Part shown: one piece after another, positions 8,444-16,957 of the stretch
Position numbering within the stretch: position 1 is the first letter of the stretch
Layout of the letters: each line of letters starts with the position of its first letter
Assembly: GCF_014204985.1 (NCBI RefSeq)
Contig: NZ_JACHMP010000001.1
Location: 4,092,001-4,156,000, forward strand
Direction of reading: 5' to 3'
DNA length: 64,000 nt
Source of the DNA: Streptosporangium becharense
GTDB lineage: Bacteria; Actinomycetota; Actinomycetes; Streptosporangiales; Streptosporangiaceae
Translations under genes and position numbers: made by a program
The notes under the pieces: model-generated
What the model was told of the DNA's origin: nothing
Database searches by the model: none
Seen by the model: the letters and a program-made list of their open reading frames with translations, nothing else

Positions 8444-10054
8444 GTGCTTGTGAACACCTTCGCCGCGCTCTGTCTCGCCCTGCTCCCTCAGCCCGGTGGC
8501 GTCCCCTCCGGCGGCCCCACCCCCGCGGCCGTCGACGCGTTCGTCACGGAGTACCGCGAGGCGACGGGGCTGCCCGGGGCCGCGGTGGCGATCACCAGGG
8601 GGACGGAGGTCGTCCACGTCGCGGGGTACGGTGAGACCGCCTCGGGCGACCCCGTGACGGCGGACACCCGGATGGCCGTCGCGTCGGTCAGCAAGTCGTT
8701 CACCTCCCTCGCCGTCATGCAACTGGTGGCCGAAGGCAGGATCGAGCTCGACGGGCCGGTACGCGGCCACCTGCCCGAGTTCCGGATGGCGGACCCCCGG
8801 GCGGCGGAGATCACGGTGCGTCAGCTGCTGAACCAGACGTCGGGCATGGCCGACTCGGCCTTCCCGGAGAAGAGCCTGCCCCAACCGGACTCCCTCGAAG
8901 GCGCCGTGAAGCGCCTGGAGAACGCGAGGCTGGCCGCGGCCCCGGGAACCGTGTTCAGCTACCACAACACGAACTACCAGGTCGCCGCACGACTCGTCGA
9001 GGTGGTGAGCGGCGAATCGTTCGCGGACTACCTCGACGCGCATGTCTTCGCACCCCTCGGCATGCGTGACAGCGGCACGATCGACACCGAGCGGGACCTG
9101 CCCGCCAGCGCTCGCGGCCATCTCCGCATCCTCGGCGGAGCGGTCGCCGTGCCCGAGCCTCCCGGATTCGGCAACGGCTCCGGCGGAGTGATCAGCAGCG
9201 CGAACGACATGGCACGCTGGTTGATCGCACAGAACGACGCCGCACGAGGTGACAGCGCACGAGGTGACAGCGCACGAGGTGACACCACGCAGAACGATGC
9301 CACGCGAAATGACACCACGCAGAACGATGCCACGCGAAATGACGCCGCCCGAGATGACACCGCGCGGAACCATCCCACGCGAAGCGACGTCACGCGGGAC
9401 GGCGACGGTGTCATCCCCGCCGGGAGCGTCACGGAGATGCGCACCCCCTCCGCGCAGAACAGGCGGTACGCCCTCGGGTGGGTGCTCGGCGAGACCGAAC
9501 GCGGGACCCCCGTCGTACGGCACGGCGGCGACCTGTTCACCTCCACCGCCGAACAGCTGCTGATGCCCGGGTCCGGTTACGGCGTCGCGGTCATGGCGAA
9601 CACCGGCATGGCCTTCGCCGACAGCGGCGCTCTCATGGACGGTCTGGTCGCGATGATCGAGGGAGAGCGGCCGGAGGTCCCCTCCTCGCCCCACCTCCTC
9701 ATCGACGTCGCGTTCGCGCTGGCGACCCTGACGACCGCCGGACTCACGGCGCGCGGGGTGGCCCGCTCCGGCCGGTGGGCCGCCCGCAGAAGGGGCCGGC
9801 GCCGGTGGTCGCTGCTCCGCCTGCTGCCGTATCTGCTGCCGCTCGCACTATGCGTGGAGATCGCACCGATCTTCCGGTTTCTGGCCCGGGGACGCGACAT
9901 CATGTGGATCCAGGTGGTCTATCTGTACCCGACCTTCATGATCTGGCTGGTGACGGCCGCAGCCGCGGGCACGGTGCTGGTGGTCGCCCGGCTCACTCGC
10001 CGAGGTAGCGGAGGATCGCCAGCACCCGACGGCTGTACCCCGGGACGTGAGTGA
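8444..10054 (+). CDS. Serine hydrolase (beta-lactamase/PBP-like) with C-terminal membrane segments
   Basis: The protein has 536 aa from GTG at 8444; GTG at 8450 is also possible and no ribosome-binding site is evident. The N-terminus is hydrophobic (export signal or anchor). The catalytic domain (~30-410) carries SVSK (Ser81, Lys84), a YHN motif after TVFSYHNTN, and RHGGD near the C-terminal end of the domain in place of the KTG/HxG motif. Between them lies an 11-unit 5-residue repeat (residues 264-318). After residue ~420 there are three hydrophobic helices with an Arg-rich stretch between them, tethering the enzyme to the membrane. It is predicted to act on peptide or ester substrates outside the cell. 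Its 3' end overlaps the convergent response-regulator gene by 62 bp. Confidence 0.85.
   Translation: MLVNTFAALCLALLPQPGGVPSGGPTPAAVDAFVTEYREATGLPGAAVAITRGTEVVHVAGYGETASGDPVTADTRMAVASVSKSFTSLAVMQLVAEGRIELDGPVRGHLPEFRMADPRAAEITVRQLLNQTSGMADSAFPEKSLPQPDSLEGAVKRLENARLAAAPGTVFSYHNTNYQVAARLVEVVSGESFADYLDAHVFAPLGMRDSGTIDTERDLPASARGHLRILGGAVAVPEPPGFGNGSGGVISSANDMARWLIAQNDAARGDSARGDSARGDTTQNDATRNDTTQNDATRNDAARDDTARNHPTRSDVTRDGDGVIPAGSVTEMRTPSAQNRRYALGWVLGETERGTPVVRHGGDLFTSTAEQLLMPGSGYGVAVMANTGMAFADSGALMDGLVAMIEGERPEVPSSPHLLIDVAFALATLTTAGLTARGVARSGRWAARRRGRRRWSLLRLLPYLLPLALCVEIAPIFRFLARGRDIMWIQVVYLYPTFMIWLVTAAAAGTVLVVARLTRRGSGGSPAPDGCTPGRE
9233..9397 (+). repeat. 15-bp in-frame repeat (NDATR/GDSAR units)
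   Basis: Eleven 15-nt units encode the 5-mers NDAAR, GDSAR, GDSAR, GDTTQ, NDATR, NDTTQ, NDATR, NDAAR, DDTAR, NHPTR and SDVTR. They form a hydrophilic surface loop inside the hydrolase domain, just after the SANDMARWL segment. Some adjacent units are identical at DNA level, so the array is probably still length-variable. Confidence 0.85.
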
Positions 10055-10625
10055 GGCCCAGCTTGTCGAAGACGGCGTTGACGTGCTTCTCCACCGTGCT
10101 CTGCGACACGTGCAGCCGCTCGGCGATCGCGGTGTTGACCATGCCCTGGGCCAGGTGCTCCAGGACGTCCCGCTCCCGGGCGGTCAGCGTGCTCAGCGGG
10201 GCGTGGGCGAGCAGCCGCCTGACCACCTCGGGGTCGAACACCGTGCCCCCGGCGCCGACCCTCTCCAGGGAGCCGAGGAACTCGGTCACCTCCGACACCC
10301 GGTCCTTGAGCAGGTAACCGAGGCCCTCGGAGGGTCCGGCGAGCAACCTGGCGGCGGAGGTCCGCTCGACGTACTGCGACAGGACGAGCACGCCGACGCC
10401 CGGCCACCGGTCGCGGATCTTCAGCGCCGCCCGCAGCCCCTCGTCGGTGTGCGACGGCGGCATGCGCACGTCCACGATCACCACGTCCGGCGGCCCTCCG
10501 GCCACGGCGTCCAGGAGCGCGCCGGCGTCGCCGACCGCCGCCGTCACCTCGTGACCGGCGTCCCGGAGCAGCCGGGCCAGTCCTTCGCGGAGCAGGACGG
10601 AATCGTCGGCGAGTATCAGGCGCAC
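9993..10625 (-). CDS. NarL/LuxR-type response regulator
   Basis: The protein has 210 aa from GTG at 10625, chosen because LILADDSVLLREG is the canonical first strand and the start overlaps the kinase stop by 10 bp. The receiver domain has the acidic pair (ADDS), phosphoacceptor Asp in VIVDVRMP and a Lys in LLKDRV. The C-terminal LuxR-type HTH (STLTARERDVLEHLAQG … VSQSTVEKHVNAVFDKLGL) binds DNA. It is coupled to the sensor kinase immediately upstream. The targets are not evident; the neighbouring serine hydrolase or ABC-F gene are candidates only by position. Confidence 0.93.
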   Translation of the reverse strand: MRLILADDSVLLREGLARLLRDAGHEVTAAVGDAGALLDAVAGGPPDVVIVDVRMPPSHTDEGLRAALKIRDRWPGVGVLVLSQYVERTSAARLLAGPSEGLGYLLKDRVSEVTEFLGSLERVGAGGTVFDPEVVRRLLAHAPLSTLTARERDVLEHLAQGMVNTAIAERLHVSQSTVEKHVNAVFDKLGLTHVPGYSRRVLAILRYLGE

Positions 10626-11743
10626 GGCAGCCTCGCGGTCACCGTCGTCGGGCCACCGGGCGGGCTGTCCACCGCGAACGTCCCGTCGAGTGCCCGCACC
10701 CGCCGGGCGAGGCCGGACAGCCCGCCGCCGTTCCCGTCGGCGCCGCCCCGGCCGTCGTCGGAGACCGTCACCACCGCCTCGTCCCCCTCCCGGCGCAGCC
10801 CGACCGTGATCGCGCTGGCCCCGGCGTGCTTGTTGGCGTTGGTGATGGCCTCCCTGACCATGAAGTAGGCGGCGGTCTCGATCTCCGGCGCGAGGCGCGC
10901 GGGCAGCGCGTGGCGGAAGGTCACCGGTACGGCGGAGCGGTCCGCCACCTCCTCCAGCGCGGCCCCCAGCCCGGACGCGTCGAGCTCGGTGGGGTAGATC
11001 CGCCACGCCACGTCGCGCAACTCGTCGAGGAGCAGCCGGGACTCCGCGTACGCCTCGTCGATCAGGGCGGGATCCGCCGTCCGCCGGGCCCGTCCCAGCA
11101 GCATCGCCAGCGCCACGCCCCGCTGCTGCACCCCGTCGTGCAGGTCACGCTCGATCCGACGGCGTTCGTCGTCGACGGCCCGCACGATGCCGGAGCGGGA
11201 GGCGGTCAGCTCGGCGATCCGGCGCTCCGCGGCCCGGTCCGGGTGCGGCCCGGCGAACCGGTCGGCGAGCCGGCAGTCCATGGTGACCAGCGCGGCGCCC
11301 CACGCGACGGACAGCGCCAGCGCGGCCAGCCCGAGGGCGAGGCCGTACGCCCAGCTGCTGCCCGTCAGCCGCACCCCGGGGAACTCCAGCGGGATCAGGC
11401 CGGGGTCGCCGGAGAGGAGTTTCCCGGCCCCACCGTGCAGCAGGAGGACGGCCACGAACAGCCCGGCGGCGGCGAGGTAACCGCCCAGCAGCCCGAGCGC
11501 GCCGCGCAGGGCGAGGTAGGCGTTCCCGCCGCGGTCACCGGCGCAGTGGTGGTCGTACCAGGTGGCCAGCCGGGTGCGCTCCAGCTCGACCAGCGCGGCC
11601 GTCACCCTGCGTGCGCGGCCGCCGCCGACCGACCGGGCGACCGGCCAGGCGACGCAGCTCCACCCCAGCCCGGCCAGGCCCGTCGGCATCCCCGCGAGCA
11701 GTCCGACGGCACGCCGGAAGGGCACGGTGACCGCTGGGTGCAT
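10616..11743 (-). CDS. NarL-family sensor histidine kinase
   Basis: The protein has 375 aa from ATG at 11743; the upstream extension of the frame is Pro/Arg-rich and rejected. Hydrophobic segments near the N-terminus and at ~100-125 and ~155-185 anchor it in the membrane. The HisKA_3 dimerisation box reads RRRIERDLHDGVQQR with the phosphoacceptor His. The ATPase domain has the N-box NANKHAGA and a DDGRGG G-box. It phosphorylates the response regulator encoded next, with translational coupling by a 10-bp overlap. There is no recognisable extracytoplasmic ligand domain; the signal is unknown. Confidence 0.9.
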   Translation of the reverse strand: MHPAVTVPFRRAVGLLAGMPTGLAGLGWSCVAWPVARSVGGGRARRVTAALVELERTRLATWYDHHCAGDRGGNAYLALRGALGLLGGYLAAAGLFVAVLLLHGGAGKLLSGDPGLIPLEFPGVRLTGSSWAYGLALGLAALALSVAWGAALVTMDCRLADRFAGPHPDRAAERRIAELTASRSGIVRAVDDERRRIERDLHDGVQQRGVALAMLLGRARRTADPALIDEAYAESRLLLDELRDVAWRIYPTELDASGLGAALEEVADRSAVPVTFRHALPARLAPEIETAAYFMVREAITNANKHAGASAITVGLRREGDEAVVTVSDDGRGGADGNGGGLSGLARRVRALDGTFAVDSPPGGPTTVTARLPCA

Positions 11744-11899
11744 GACCTGGAGTCTAGGCGGCGTGGGGGCCGGGCGACAGGAACCGGCACATGGCGGGCG
11801 TCTCGCCGGTCCCCGGCCACCCGGCCGGGCACGGCGGAAACTCGGATGCGCGTACCGGTGGTCTCTGAGTACCCTGCCTTCGATCAGGGGAGGCGTGAA

Positions 11900-13510
11900 G
11901 TGGGACATGTCGAGATCGGTCATTTGACGTACGTCCTACCGGACGGCCGGCCGTTGCTGGACGACGTGTCCTTCAGGGTCGGCGAGGGCGTCAAGGCGGC
12001 GCTCGTCGGCCCCAACGGGGCGGGCAAGACGACCCTGATGCGGCTGATCGCGGGTGACCTGCAACCGATCGAGGGCAACGTCGTCAGCTCCGGCGGCCTG
12101 GGGGTCATGCGGCAGTTCATCGGCAACATCCGCGACGGGCGGTCCGTGCACGACCTGCTGGTCAGCGTCGCCCCCGAGCGGGTGCGCACGGCGGCGGCGA
12201 AGCTGGAGGCCGCCGAGCTGGCGATGATGGAGTCCGACGACGAGAAGGTCCAGATGCGCTACGCGCAGGCCATCACGGACTACACCGACGCCGGCGGCTA
12301 CGACATCGAGGTGCTCTGGGACACGTGCACCATGGCCGCGCTCGGCATCCCGTACGACGGCTGCAAGTATCGCGAGGTCAACACCCTGTCGGGTGGCGAG
12401 CAGAAACGGCTGGTGCTGGAGGCGCTGCTGCGCGGGCCGGACCAGACCCTGCTGCTGGACGAGCCGGACAACTACCTGGATGTGCCGGGCAAGCTCTGGC
12501 TGGAGCAGGCGCTGCGCGAGACGCCCAAGACGGTGCTGCTGGTCAGCCACGACCGGCAGCTCCTGGCCAACTCGGCCGACCGGATCATCACCGTGGAGGC
12601 CGGCAACGTCTGGGTCCACGGTGGCGGCTTCCGCACCTACGCTCAGGCGCGCAAGGAGCGCAACGAGCGGCTGGAGGAGCTGAAGCGGCGCTGGGACGAG
12701 GAGCACGTCAAGCTCAAGCGCCTGGTCAACATGCTGAAGAACAAGGCCAAGTACAACGACGGCATGGCCGCCGCCTACCACGCGGCGCAGACCCGCCTGC
12801 GCAAGTTCGAGGAGGCGGGCCCGCCGGAGGCCGCCCCCAGGGACCAGTTCATCAACATGCGGCTCAAGGGCGGCCGGACCGCCAAACGGGCGGTGATCTG
12901 CGAGGGGCTGGAGCTCACCGGCCTGATGAAGCCGTTCGACCTGGAGATCTGGTACGGCGAGCGGGTCGCGGTGCTGGGGTCCAACGGCTCCGGCAAGTCA
13001 CATTTCCTGCGCCTGCTCGCCGGCGGGGAGGTCCGCCACACCGGCGTGGCCAGGCTCGGTGCCCGGGTGGTGCCGGGGCACTTCGCCCAGACCCACTCCC
13101 ACCCGGAGCTCCTCGGCCGCACGCCCTGCGAGATCGTCATGACCGAGCACGCCCGGCTGAAGAACGAGGCGATGAAGATCCTGGCCCGCTACGAGCTGGC
13201 CGGGACGATCGCCGAACAGCGTTTCGAGACGCTTTCGGGCGGCCAGCAGGCACGCCTGCAGATCCTGCTGCTGGAGCTGTCGGGCACCACGCTGCTACTG
13301 CTGGACGAGCCGACCGACAACCTCGACCTGGCCAGTGCCGAGGCGCTCCAGGAGGGCCTGAACGCCTTCGACGGCACCGTGGTGGCCGTCACCCACGACC
13401 GCTGGTTCGCCGACGACTTCGACCGCTATCTCGTCTTCGGCTCCGACGGCAGGGTCTACGAGTCGCCGGAACCGGTCTGGGACGAGACCCGGGTGGTCCG
13501 CCAGAGGTGA
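11900..13510 (+). CDS. ABC-F family ATP-binding protein
   Basis: The protein has 536 aa from GTG at 11900, with GGGAGG at 11888-11893. Two ABC cassettes sit in one chain without membrane segments. Walker A motifs are GPNGAGKT and GSNGSGKS, signatures are LSGGEQKR and LSGGQQAR, and Walker B motifs are LLLDEPDNYLD and LLLDEPTDNLD. A charged linker of ~80 residues (RKERNERLEELKRRWDEEH) joins them as in ribosome-binding ABC-F factors. Such proteins act on the ribosomal E-site, either as translation factors or as antibiotic-protection proteins. Which applies here cannot be told from sequence. It is divergent from the sensor kinase. Confidence 0.93.
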   Translation: MGHVEIGHLTYVLPDGRPLLDDVSFRVGEGVKAALVGPNGAGKTTLMRLIAGDLQPIEGNVVSSGGLGVMRQFIGNIRDGRSVHDLLVSVAPERVRTAAAKLEAAELAMMESDDEKVQMRYAQAITDYTDAGGYDIEVLWDTCTMAALGIPYDGCKYREVNTLSGGEQKRLVLEALLRGPDQTLLLDEPDNYLDVPGKLWLEQALRETPKTVLLVSHDRQLLANSADRIITVEAGNVWVHGGGFRTYAQARKERNERLEELKRRWDEEHVKLKRLVNMLKNKAKYNDGMAAAYHAAQTRLRKFEEAGPPEAAPRDQFINMRLKGGRTAKRAVICEGLELTGLMKPFDLEIWYGERVAVLGSNGSGKSHFLRLLAGGEVRHTGVARLGARVVPGHFAQTHSHPELLGRTPCEIVMTEHARLKNEAMKILARYELAGTIAEQRFETLSGGQQARLQILLLELSGTTLLLLDEPTDNLDLASAEALQEGLNAFDGTVVAVTHDRWFADDFDRYLVFGSDGRVYESPEPVWDETRVVRQR

Positions 13511-13581
13511 GGCGTCCGGTCCGCGCAGGCTGGTCAGGCGCCGGGTCCGCGCAGGTCTATGAGGCGCCGGGTCCGCGCCGG
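13511..13581. repeat. 26-bp tandem repeat after the ABC-F gene
   Basis: Units starting ggcgccgggtccgcgcaggt begin at 13511, 13537 and 13563 (the last incomplete). They occupy the space between the ABC-F stop and the lipoprotein gene. I see no strong terminator hairpin. Confidence 0.75.
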
Positions 13582-13660
13582 GCAAAGAATGGGTCCGCCC
13601 CGGGTCCGCCGTTGGCGTGTCGGGGGTGACGGCGGCACCGTCCCGGGTTATCACCACTAG

Positions 13661-14491
13661 GTGACGTACAGCACCCGAACCGTGACGCACGGCACCCTGC
13701 TCGTCGGCGCCATGGCCCTTCTGCTCGCCGCCGGATGCTCCGGTGCCGAGCAGCGGCGGCAGCAGGTCGCCGAGCTCCGGCCCCTCACGGTCAAGGAGCA
13801 GACCTCGTCGGTCCTCAAGGGCGACGACGGGTACGTGGTCAACTGGGCGGGGGTGCTCGTCAACGCGAACCCCTGGCACTTCGGTGAGCACGTGGTGGCC
13901 ACCGTGGTGGCCAAGGACGCCCGGGGCAACGAGGTCATCCGGGTGGAGCAGCCACTGGACGCCGTACCCCCTGCGGGGACGCTCCCGTTCACCGGGCAGG
14001 TCGCCGTCGAGGACGAACCCTCTGCCGTGAGCATCCAGTATCGTCCGGCCCGCTGGCACCAGGCCGGTCGGATCGTCTCCGCCTTCAGGCCCTTCCCGGT
14101 CTCCGGCGTGCTGACCGACCGCAAGGACGACGGCTCCTACCTCGTCACCGGCTACGTGGGCTCGCCGTACGCGCTGCCGGTCCGCAGCCTGGCCGTCACC
14201 GCGTTGCTCCGCGACAAGGAGGGCAGGCTGCTCGGCGGCGGCAGCACGTTCGTCGACGACGTCGAGGCGGGGGAGAAGCGCCGGTTCATCCTGCAGGTCA
14301 AGAGCGTCGAGGACACCAGGAAGATCGCCACGGCCGAGGTGACCGCGCGTACCTGGGGTTCCAGCAGCCGCCCGTACGAGCAACTCGCGTTCGGAGGCCT
14401 CGCGCCGATGAACACCGCCAAACCGACCACGCCGCCGTTCGCCAGGGACCGCGGGGCGCCGCTGCCGCTCACCGGTGAGAACCGGCAGTGA
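13661..14491 (+). CDS. Predicted lipoprotein of unknown function
   Basis: The protein has 276 aa from GTG at 13661. The signal peptide ends in the lipobox LLAAGC (Cys ~27), so it is expected to be lipid-anchored on the outer face of the membrane. The mature part alternates beta strands in two similar ~100-residue halves. Each has a pattern like VVNWAGVLVNANP … VVATVVAKDARGN and LVTGYVGS … VTALLRDKEGRLL. That recalls two immunoglobulin-like FxLYD-type domains, which often bring together cell-surface partners. No enzymatic motif is visible. Confidence 0.8.
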   Translation: MTYSTRTVTHGTLLVGAMALLLAAGCSGAEQRRQQVAELRPLTVKEQTSSVLKGDDGYVVNWAGVLVNANPWHFGEHVVATVVAKDARGNEVIRVEQPLDAVPPAGTLPFTGQVAVEDEPSAVSIQYRPARWHQAGRIVSAFRPFPVSGVLTDRKDDGSYLVTGYVGSPYALPVRSLAVTALLRDKEGRLLGGGSTFVDDVEAGEKRRFILQVKSVEDTRKIATAEVTARTWGSSSRPYEQLAFGGLAPMNTAKPTTPPFARDRGAPLPLTGENRQ

Positions 14492-14739
14492 CGCCCGAGC
14501 GGATCCTCTCCCGGGCTCCTCACGGGCTCCGCGTCACGTCCGCGTGCCCGGCGACCACCACCGGTACCGGTCCGGTGGCCTCGCGGGGCCCTGCGGCGGC
14601 CCTGTGAGGACCTGCGGGGGATGCGAACAGGAGGCGGGGAGGCGCTTTCCCGCCTCGCCGTTGACCTGGTGCGGACAATCGCCGTCACGATGTGGAAACG
14701 GCTGGAACGTTCTGTGATGTAGCCATTACCTTCAGTTAC

Positions 14740-16596
14740 ATGAATGATGGTGTCCTGGTCGAAGCCTTGCGTGCTCGCGATCCGAGGGCCCTGGCCGCCC
14801 TCTACGACTGCTACGCCGAGAGCGTCTACCGATACTGCTGCGCGATGCTCGGTGCCCCCGACTGCGCGCAGGTGGCGCTGCGTGACACCTTCATCGCCGC
14901 CGAAGCCCACATTCACGCGCTCGCCGACTCTCGGCGGCTGGAGGCGTGGCTGTACGCACTCGCTCGGAGGGAGTGCGTACGCCGCGGCCCCGCCGCGGAC
15001 GCCGACCCGAGGTCGTCCGCTTCCGAGGCGCCGCCCGTCTGCGACCCGTGGCAGTCCGCGCCGGTCGCGGCCCCGGACGGTGACGCCGACCTGCGGGTGG
15101 TGGCCTGGCACGCGGTCCGGAGCATGTCGCCCGGCGACCGCGAGATCCTGGAGCTGAGCTGTCGGCACGGGCTGGGCCCCGCCGACCTCGCCGCGGTGCT
15201 CGGCGTCGGCGTCAAGACCGCCGGCGCGCTGTACGAATCGGCGCGTGAGCGGCTGCGCGACGTGGTGACCGCGGAGGTCCTCGTCCGGAGGGGGCCGCAC
15301 GACTGCGCGGGACGGGCCCGGCTGGCGGCCGGCTTCTCCGGCGAGTTCACCCGTGAGACACGCGAGCGGGTCGTCCGTCACGTGGGCCGCTGCGACATCT
15401 GTGCTCCGCACCGGGTCAGGCAGATCTCGGCGGCGAAGGTCTTCGACCTGCTGCCCCTGACCGACGTGCCGCCGACGTTGCGGGTGCGGGTGATGAGCTG
15501 CTTCACCGACCCCGAGCTCGTCCCCTACCGGCGTCATGTCGCCGGAAGGGTCGGTCTCCTGGACGGCGCGGGGTTTCCCGTGCCGGGGGTTCGCCGGAGT
15601 CGTGGCAGGTCTCGTGCGATGGCCGGTGCGGCGGTTGCGGTCGCTGCGTCCGCCGCCCTCGTGTTGATCTTCGTGCAGGTCGCGGCGGAGCCGGGTGACC
15701 GGCGGGCCGGTGCCGCCGTGGAGCGCCTCCCTGCGCAGGTGGAGCCGCCGGGTGCCTGGCTGCCGCAGGAGCCCGAGCCCGGCCCCGCCGACAAGCCCAT
15801 GACACGGGGGCCCATCGACGAGCCGCCCGCTGGGCCGGTGGGCTCCCTCGGCTCCACGGAGCAGGTCAGCGCCACCGAGCCCGGTGAGCCCGGCTTCCGG
15901 ATCGGTCCGATCCCCCCGGGGCCGGCCGACCGCCCGGGTGGCGGCCCGTCCCGCCCGCCCGCCGACGACAGGCTGGGCGGTTCGGACGGCGGCTCGCGCG
16001 GCGGGGCCACGGACGAACCGGGAGAGGGCCCCTCCCCCCGGCCGGAAGATCCGGCGGCACCCCCCGCCCGGCCGTCCCCCGCCGACCCGCCCTCCCGTCC
16101 GGTGCCACCGGGCCCCCCACGGGTCGGCAGGCCGGACCGGCCCCATCCTCCGCACCACGACCGTCGCTGGCGGCGTCCGTCCGACCGCCCCTGCCGGACG
16201 GCTCCCCGGCCGCTCCTGCCTCGTCCACCGCACACGCACTCCAGGCCCTCCGAGGACGACCGGGGCGGCACTCCGTGGCCCCGGTACACCGGTCCGGGGC
16301 CGCGGTACGGATACCGCCCGCCTTCCTGGAGTGGGCAGAACGGCGTCCGGAGGCCGCCGTACACGGCTTCGGGGCCGCGTGAGGGCTGGAGGACGCGTGA
16401 GCACTACCGGTCCTCCCGGGGCGGCCGGGAAGGCGTCCCGGGGGGGCCGTCCGTGAGTCCGGGAGCGTCATCCGCGGTTCCAAGGGCGTCATATGCGAGT
16501 CCGGGAGGGCCGTCCGCGAGTCCGGGAGCGTCGTACGGAGAGCCGGAGCCGCTCCAGTCCGATTCCGGCCTCACGGAAGGACCGTCCGTCCCCTGA
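14740..16596 (+). CDS. ECF sigma factor fused to anti-sigma-like zinc motif, membrane segment and proline-rich tail
   Basis: The protein has 618 aa from ATG at 14740. Residues ~1-75 resemble sigma region 2 (LAALYDCYAESVYRYCC …) and ~125-175 region 4 (MSPGDREILELS … LAAVLGVGVKTAGALYESARERL). Residues ~185-225 carry an anti-sigma-type zinc motif, HxxxCxxC (His214, Cys218, Cys221). A single membrane helix lies at ~294-316, followed by ~300 residues rich in Pro, Arg, Gly and Ser on the outside. Sigma and anti-sigma functions thus seem to be in one chain, as in a few actinobacterial ECF groups. Activity probably depends on an outside signal, redox change at the zinc site, or proteolysis. Region 2 is weakly conserved, so it could be a divergent regulator. 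Confidence 0.8.
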   Translation: MNDGVLVEALRARDPRALAALYDCYAESVYRYCCAMLGAPDCAQVALRDTFIAAEAHIHALADSRRLEAWLYALARRECVRRGPAADADPRSSASEAPPVCDPWQSAPVAAPDGDADLRVVAWHAVRSMSPGDREILELSCRHGLGPADLAAVLGVGVKTAGALYESARERLRDVVTAEVLVRRGPHDCAGRARLAAGFSGEFTRETRERVVRHVGRCDICAPHRVRQISAAKVFDLLPLTDVPPTLRVRVMSCFTDPELVPYRRHVAGRVGLLDGAGFPVPGVRRSRGRSRAMAGAAVAVAASAALVLIFVQVAAEPGDRRAGAAVERLPAQVEPPGAWLPQEPEPGPADKPMTRGPIDEPPAGPVGSLGSTEQVSATEPGEPGFRIGPIPPGPADRPGGGPSRPPADDRLGGSDGGSRGGATDEPGEGPSPRPEDPAAPPARPSPADPPSRPVPPGPPRVGRPDRPHPPHHDRRWRRPSDRPCRTAPRPLLPRPPHTHSRPSEDDRGGTPWPRYTGPGPRYGYRPPSWSGQNGVRRPPYTASGPREGWRTREHYRSSRGGREGVPGGPSVSPGASSAVPRASYASPGGPSASPGASYGEPEPLQSDSGLTEGPSVP

Positions 16597-16957
16597 CCCC
16601 TGAGGACCGCTCCACGCGTCCGGGTTCCCGGATCCCCGGGTGTCCTCTGCTCCCTTCTGACCGCCCCCAGGTGCCTTCTGCTGCCTCTGGCCGTCCCGGG
16701 TGCCCTCCGCTGCCCCCGACTGCCTTCTGACGCCGACGGGGCTGCCCCGGGCCGGTCTTCGTAGACGGCTGTTCTTTCGCCTTGGCATTCCCTCCACCGG
16801 ACTTGTGGCTGCGGATAGTCATGTTTCCTGTGGTTCGTGTGTGCGGGGAGTGACGGGAGGGAATTCCGGGGGAAGCCGCGACCGCGCAGCGGGACGCTGC
16901 CATGCGCGGTGACGCGCAGCGCTATGCGGCAGTACGGGGTCACTCGGAGGGAAATGC
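16597..16957. other. Intergenic region upstream of NlpC/P60 gene
   Basis: There is no supported gene. 16640-16740 contains imperfect repeats of a ccttctgctgcc-like motif. The second half is less GC-rich and should hold the promoter of the NlpC/P60 gene. I looked for a c-di-AMP riboswitch like the one near 46.7 kb and did not find its conserved blocks. Confidence 0.5.

Noticed and set aside
12325..13629. 434-codon plus-strand frame overlapping the ABC-F gene
   Set aside because: Different frame of the same strand with Arg/Ala/Gly composition; the ABC-F frame carries all motifs.
14152..16404. 750-codon minus-strand frame opposite the sigma factor
   Set aside because: It is Arg/Pro/Gly-rich, while the plus strand has recognisable sigma, zinc and membrane elements.
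16800..16957. Second c-di-AMP riboswitch before the first NlpC/P60 gene
   Set aside because: The conserved gaaccc-gtcagctaacc and gggtgaatc blocks are absent.
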